Shown: positions 14,743 through 16,483 of the stretch, piece by piece
How the letters are laid out: every line of letters begins with the position of its first letter
Position numbering within the stretch: the stretch's first letter is position 1
DNA from: CAZOKO01 sp964580455
GTDB taxonomy: Bacteria > Desulfobacterota > WTBG01
DNA length: 16,483 nucleotides
Assembly: GCA_964580455.1 (NCBI GenBank)
Contig: CAZOKO010000062.1
Span: 1 to 16,483, forward strand
Direction of reading: 5' to 3'
Program-made: the position numbers and the translations under genes
Notes under the pieces: model-generated
Told to the model about the DNA's origin: nothing
What the model saw: the letters and a program-made list of their open reading frames with translations, nothing else
Database searches by the model: none

Positions 14743-14976
14743 ATGGAACCAATATTGATTGAAGAATTCCCAAAAAATAAAACGGAGGACTTTAAGCTTT
14801 CACTTAGTGAGTACCAGGGTCACATCCTATTGGATTTCAGGATTTATTATAAGGATAAAGAGGGAGAAAGTAAGCCAACGAAAAAGGGGGTCACAGTAAA
14901 CGTAAAATTATTTCCTGAACTTAAACAGGCAATTATGAAGGCTGAAGAGATTTTGAAAGAAAAGGAGTTGCTGTAG
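14743..14976 (+). CDS. PC4/p15-like single-strand nucleic acid-binding protein
   Basis: This 77-residue protein starts 6 bases after AGGAG. The pattern FPKNKTEDFKLSLSEYQGH, LLDFRIYY, PTKKGVTVNV and a C-terminal helix (FPELKQAIMKAEEIL) is the transcriptional coactivator p15/PC4 fold. In bacteria this fold forms a dimer that binds single-stranded DNA or RNA, as YdbC does. The whole protein is the one domain. A role in transcription or repair is inferred from the family only. It converges with the zinc-ribbon gene on the other strand, 16 bases away. Confidence 0.85.
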   Translation: MEPILIEEFPKNKTEDFKLSLSEYQGHILLDFRIYYKDKEGESKPTKKGVTVNVKLFPELKQAIMKAEEILKEKELL

Positions 14977-14992
14977 CTTTTTGCCTTCCTTA

Positions 14993-15469
14993 CTATGCGT
15001 CTGTTAACTTCTTACCACAGAGAGGGCATACTTTACTCTCTAAGGATATTTCTTGTTCACAATGTGGGCAGGCAATCAACTCCTCATTCTCTGGGATCCC
15101 AACCTCTCCTTTCTCAAAGGCCTTTTCCAGGATATCTATTATCTCTTCCGCCCTCTTTTTATCCTTTTCAGGTACTCTGACTTCTCCCCAGCCCTTCTGT
15201 GGTATATAGATACCATCATAGGCAGTATCCCTAAAGCTCCTTATCAAAACCGGTATCCCTTCCTTCTCTAACTCGCCTTTGATTATATCCGCTTCAAACC
15301 AATTTTTAAGTATAAATACTTTTACCAGAGATTTAGCATCTTCCTGGAATTTTTCTTCTTCCTCTTTTATCTTCTGGAATTCACCATAGGTAATAAGACG
15401 TTCTTCACAGTCGTAACAAACTTCAATCTCATCATGATACTCTGCACCACACTGAGGACAGTATTTCAA
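14993..15469 (-). CDS. DUF2007-type protein between two zinc ribbons
   Basis: The frame opens at a TTG at 15475, but the TTG at 15469 (MKYCPQCG) lies 6 bases after AGGGG and is the better start (158 residues). The N-terminal ribbon has CPQC and CYDC. The middle domain (about 45-118) has VKVFILKNWFEADIIKGELE and ends in VRVPEKDKKRAEEIID, the signature of DUF2007 (putative signal-transducing fold). The C-terminal ribbon has CPHC and CPLC. It is probably a cytoplasmic adaptor; its partner is unknown. It is the last gene of the minus-strand group that starts with the PPOX protein. Confidence 0.85.
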   Translation of the reverse strand: MKYCPQCGAEYHDEIEVCYDCEERLITYGEFQKIKEEEEKFQEDAKSLVKVFILKNWFEADIIKGELEKEGIPVLIRSFRDTAYDGIYIPQKGWGEVRVPEKDKKRAEEIIDILEKAFEKGEVGIPENEELIACPHCEQEISLESKVCPLCGKKLTDA

Positions 15470-15523
15470 AACCAACCCCTTTTAAGTTTTAAATTTTGGA
15501 TTAGTTCCGCATTCCGCAATATT

Positions 15524-15645
15524 TTAATCAAGCTTCTGCTCTTTACAGACTCCCAGGACAGCTATAAATGTAGTACTAACCGCACCCCCCCCAGTCCAGG
15601 AATGAGGACTCCCAGTTTTCCCTCTGCCTTAGGTATCTTCTTCAT
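15524..15645 (-). pseudogene. Truncated, frameshifted remnant of inositol-3-phosphate synthase
   Basis: From an ATG at 15645, 9 bases or so after AGGAG, the minus strand reads MKKIPKAEGKLGVLIPGLGG. A run of eight G (15585-15592) then shifts the frame, ending at a TAG at 15562. In the other frame the reading continues as AVSTTFIAVLGVCKEQKLD and stops at a TAA at 15524. The joined peptide matches the N-terminus of bacterial myo-inositol-1-phosphate synthase (VLLPGLGAVSTTFIAG-type NAD loop). A complete enzyme is about 350-440 residues, so almost all of it is missing. The start and ribosome site survive 32 bases after the PPOX stop, suggesting it was once the second gene of that operon. The family match is from memory of the motif. 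Confidence 0.6.
15585..15592 (-). repeat. Run of eight G on the coding strand of the ino1 remnant
   Basis: Eight C on the plus strand lie exactly where the reading frame of the remnant changes. Homopolymers of this length slip readily during replication and are also prone to sequencing error. Confidence 0.9.
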
Positions 15646-15677
15646 AATAGTTATCTCCTAAGGCAACACTATGTTTT

Positions 15678-16145
15678 TTAAGCCCCGTTCTTTCCTATCA
15701 TCGTTGCCATCTTCTTCCCACCCATATGCTCAATCTCAACCTTAAAAATTTTAAGGGCAGAGGGGTTGTCCATACTCTTTTGGTATATAGCCATCCGCTT
15801 TTCCAGGTAGTTTACCGGATCCAGACCCATCTTCTCAATATTGGCCTTCACCACCTTCTCGATCTCTTTGAGTTCCTTTACCTGCTCTATCCTCCCATCA
15901 ACCACCACAGATGACCACTCGGTATGATCTTCGTTCCAGTTAAAAACAGTGAAGCAGACCTTATTATTTTTTTCTAGGATTTCCCATTTCCTCCCTTTAG
16001 GGAACATTGAAAGGTAAAGCTTACCCCCAGTATAGACAAACCCAAATGGTAGGCAATAGGGAACATCACCACTTGATAAGGCGAGCACCCCGTCACCCAC
16101 AGTGATAAGAAGCTTTTCCATTTCCTCTTTACTCAAATCCTTCAT
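15678..16145 (-). CDS. Pyridoxamine 5'-phosphate oxidase-like (PPOX, FMN split-barrel) protein
   Basis: This 155-residue protein starts 7 bases after AGGAGG. It has the split-barrel pattern: an N-terminal helix (SKEEMEKLLI), DGVLALSSGDVPYCLPFGFV, LYLSMFPKGRKWEILEKNN, VCFTVFNW and WSSVVVDGRIEQV. These are small flavin- or heme-binding oxidoreductases related to PdxH and to nitroimidazole reductases (NimA). True PdxH is longer and has C-terminal motifs not seen here, so a role in vitamin B6 synthesis is unlikely. The substrate is unknown. It heads a minus-strand group with the ino1 remnant and the DUF2007 gene. Its promoter region carries a perfect palindrome, so it is probably under a repressor. 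Confidence 0.88.
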   Translation of the reverse strand: MKDLSKEEMEKLLITVGDGVLALSSGDVPYCLPFGFVYTGGKLYLSMFPKGRKWEILEKNNKVCFTVFNWNEDHTEWSSVVVDGRIEQVKELKEIEKVVKANIEKMGLDPVNYLEKRMAIYQKSMDNPSALKIFKVEIEHMGGKKMATMIGKNGA

Positions 16146-16186
16146 CTCAATTCCTCCTCTAGTTTAGTAATTAGAATACGCAGCAA

Positions 16187-16203
16187 TTTTAGTTTAACTA
16201 AAA
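16187..16203. promoter_or_regulatory. Perfect 17-bp palindrome, candidate operator of the PPOX gene
   Basis: TTTTAGTTTAACTAAAA has two perfect 8-base arms around a single T. It covers the likely -10 box of the PPOX promoter. The shape (TTTAG...CTAAA) recalls metal-responsive DtxR/MntR-type sites, but that assignment is only a guess. Confidence 0.55.
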
Positions 16204-16218
16204 CGATGATTAAGTCAA
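16191..16218 (-). promoter_or_regulatory. Candidate promoter of the PPOX gene
   Basis: On the minus strand, TTGACT (16213-16218), a 16-base spacer and TAAACT (16191-16196). The -35 matches at five of six, the -10 at four of six. The -10 lies in the palindrome, which would explain repression. Confidence 0.45.
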
Positions 16219-16220
16219 GA

Positions 16221-16301
16221 GGATTTGGTGGCAAATCCACCAGGGTAACTGAAACATAGTTTGCCTATGAAAGCGAGGTTGAAAATGCAGTGATGTCAAC
16301 C
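16221..16301 (+). other. Hairpin-rich non-coding stretch, possible structured RNA
   Basis: Three stems follow one another: GGTGG-CAAAT-CCACC (16227-16241), CATAG-TTTGC-CTATG (16255-16269) and GGTTGA/TCAACC (16277-16282 with 16296-16301). The first stem competes with GGATTT/AAATCC (16221-16226 with 16233-16238). The words GCAAA, CAGGGTAA and ATGAAAGC in that order loosely recall the second half of the c-di-GMP-I (GEMM) riboswitch, but the first half is not seen. The rest of the gap, 16302-16441, shows nothing I can name. Confidence 0.3.
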
Positions 16302-16441
16302 GATATTTCAAGGATACCTGATAAATAGCTATGCACCTAATCATCTACGTCCCCCTTTCCAAGTTATGCTACCAATTCAAGAACGGAATTATCAGAACTG
16401 CTGTTTGTGATTTCTTATTGCATTATAAAAATAAATGCTTA

Positions 16442-16470
16442 TTGACATAACTCAACAAGATTGTTATCCT
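16442..16470 (+). promoter_or_regulatory. Outward sigma-70 promoter at the right edge
   Basis: TTGACA (16442-16447), a 17-base spacer, TATCCT (16465-16470). The -35 is perfect and the -10 matches at four of six. It would drive a gene starting beyond the window. Confidence 0.5.
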
Positions 16471-16483
16471 GTAGGGAATCACC

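Noticed and set aside
15585..15592. Phase-variation switch in the ino1 remnant
   Set aside because: Restoring the frame adds only about 20 codons before a TAA, so no full-length protein can be switched on.

Overview
The window is AT-rich bacterial chromosome from a diderm (Gram-negative) organism with a periplasm. Evidence for this is the signal peptides, a periplasm-type murein hydrolase/transpeptidase pair, and a sigma-54 activator of the NtrC family. Large modular secreted proteins (PEGA, FG-GAP, discoidin-like), FmdB and PC4-type small proteins, frequent TTG starts and several families of short palindromic intergenic repeats suggest an uncultured or environmental lineage. Planctomycetota (Brocadiales-like), Omnitrophota, Nitrospirota or former Deltaproteobacteria are possible; the sequence alone does not decide. 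There are no tRNA or rRNA genes, no CRISPR array and no transposase.

Layout. (1) 387-5361, plus strand: two large exported multidomain proteins, one with an 18-bp tandem repeat coding for a Pro-Thr-Ser linker and one with five ~57-residue calcium-loop FG-GAP repeats. Between them lies a small two-helix HAMP protein with no output domain. (2) 5378-9574, minus strand: a candidate peptidoglycan-remodelling/cell-shape cluster. It encodes an L,D-transpeptidase-fold protein with two NTF2-like repeats (architecture of Helicobacter Csd6), a membrane-anchored coiled-coil protein, and an M99 carboxypeptidase (Csd4/Pgp1 type) with the atypical glutamine zinc ligand. (3) 9599-10072: two unrelated MITE-like inverted-repeat elements. 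(4) 10084-11469, minus strand: an orphan NtrC-family sigma-54 response regulator behind a perfect TTGACA-17-TATAAT promoter. (5) 11695-14296, plus strand: a third palindromic repeat family (two copies) bracketing a tight three-gene unit: unknown helical protein, Sir2 deacylase, PurN-like formyltransferase. A small membrane protein follows. (6) 14326-14976, plus strand: a promoter with a 5' hairpin, an FmdB zinc-ribbon protein and a PC4-like single-strand nucleic acid-binding protein. (7) 14993-16145, minus strand: a PPOX-type flavin protein, a broken remnant of inositol-3-phosphate synthase, and a zinc-ribbon/DUF2007 protein. They are probably transcribed from a promoter overlapped by a perfect 17-bp palindrome. 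The right edge holds a hairpin-rich non-coding stretch and an outward promoter.

The most interesting points are the Csd4/Csd6-like cell-shape cluster with an unknown membrane coiled-coil protein inside it and a palindrome between its -35 and -10 boxes; three distinct families of short mobile palindromes, one of whose copies supplies a gene's stop codon; and the ino1 remnant with an 8-G run.
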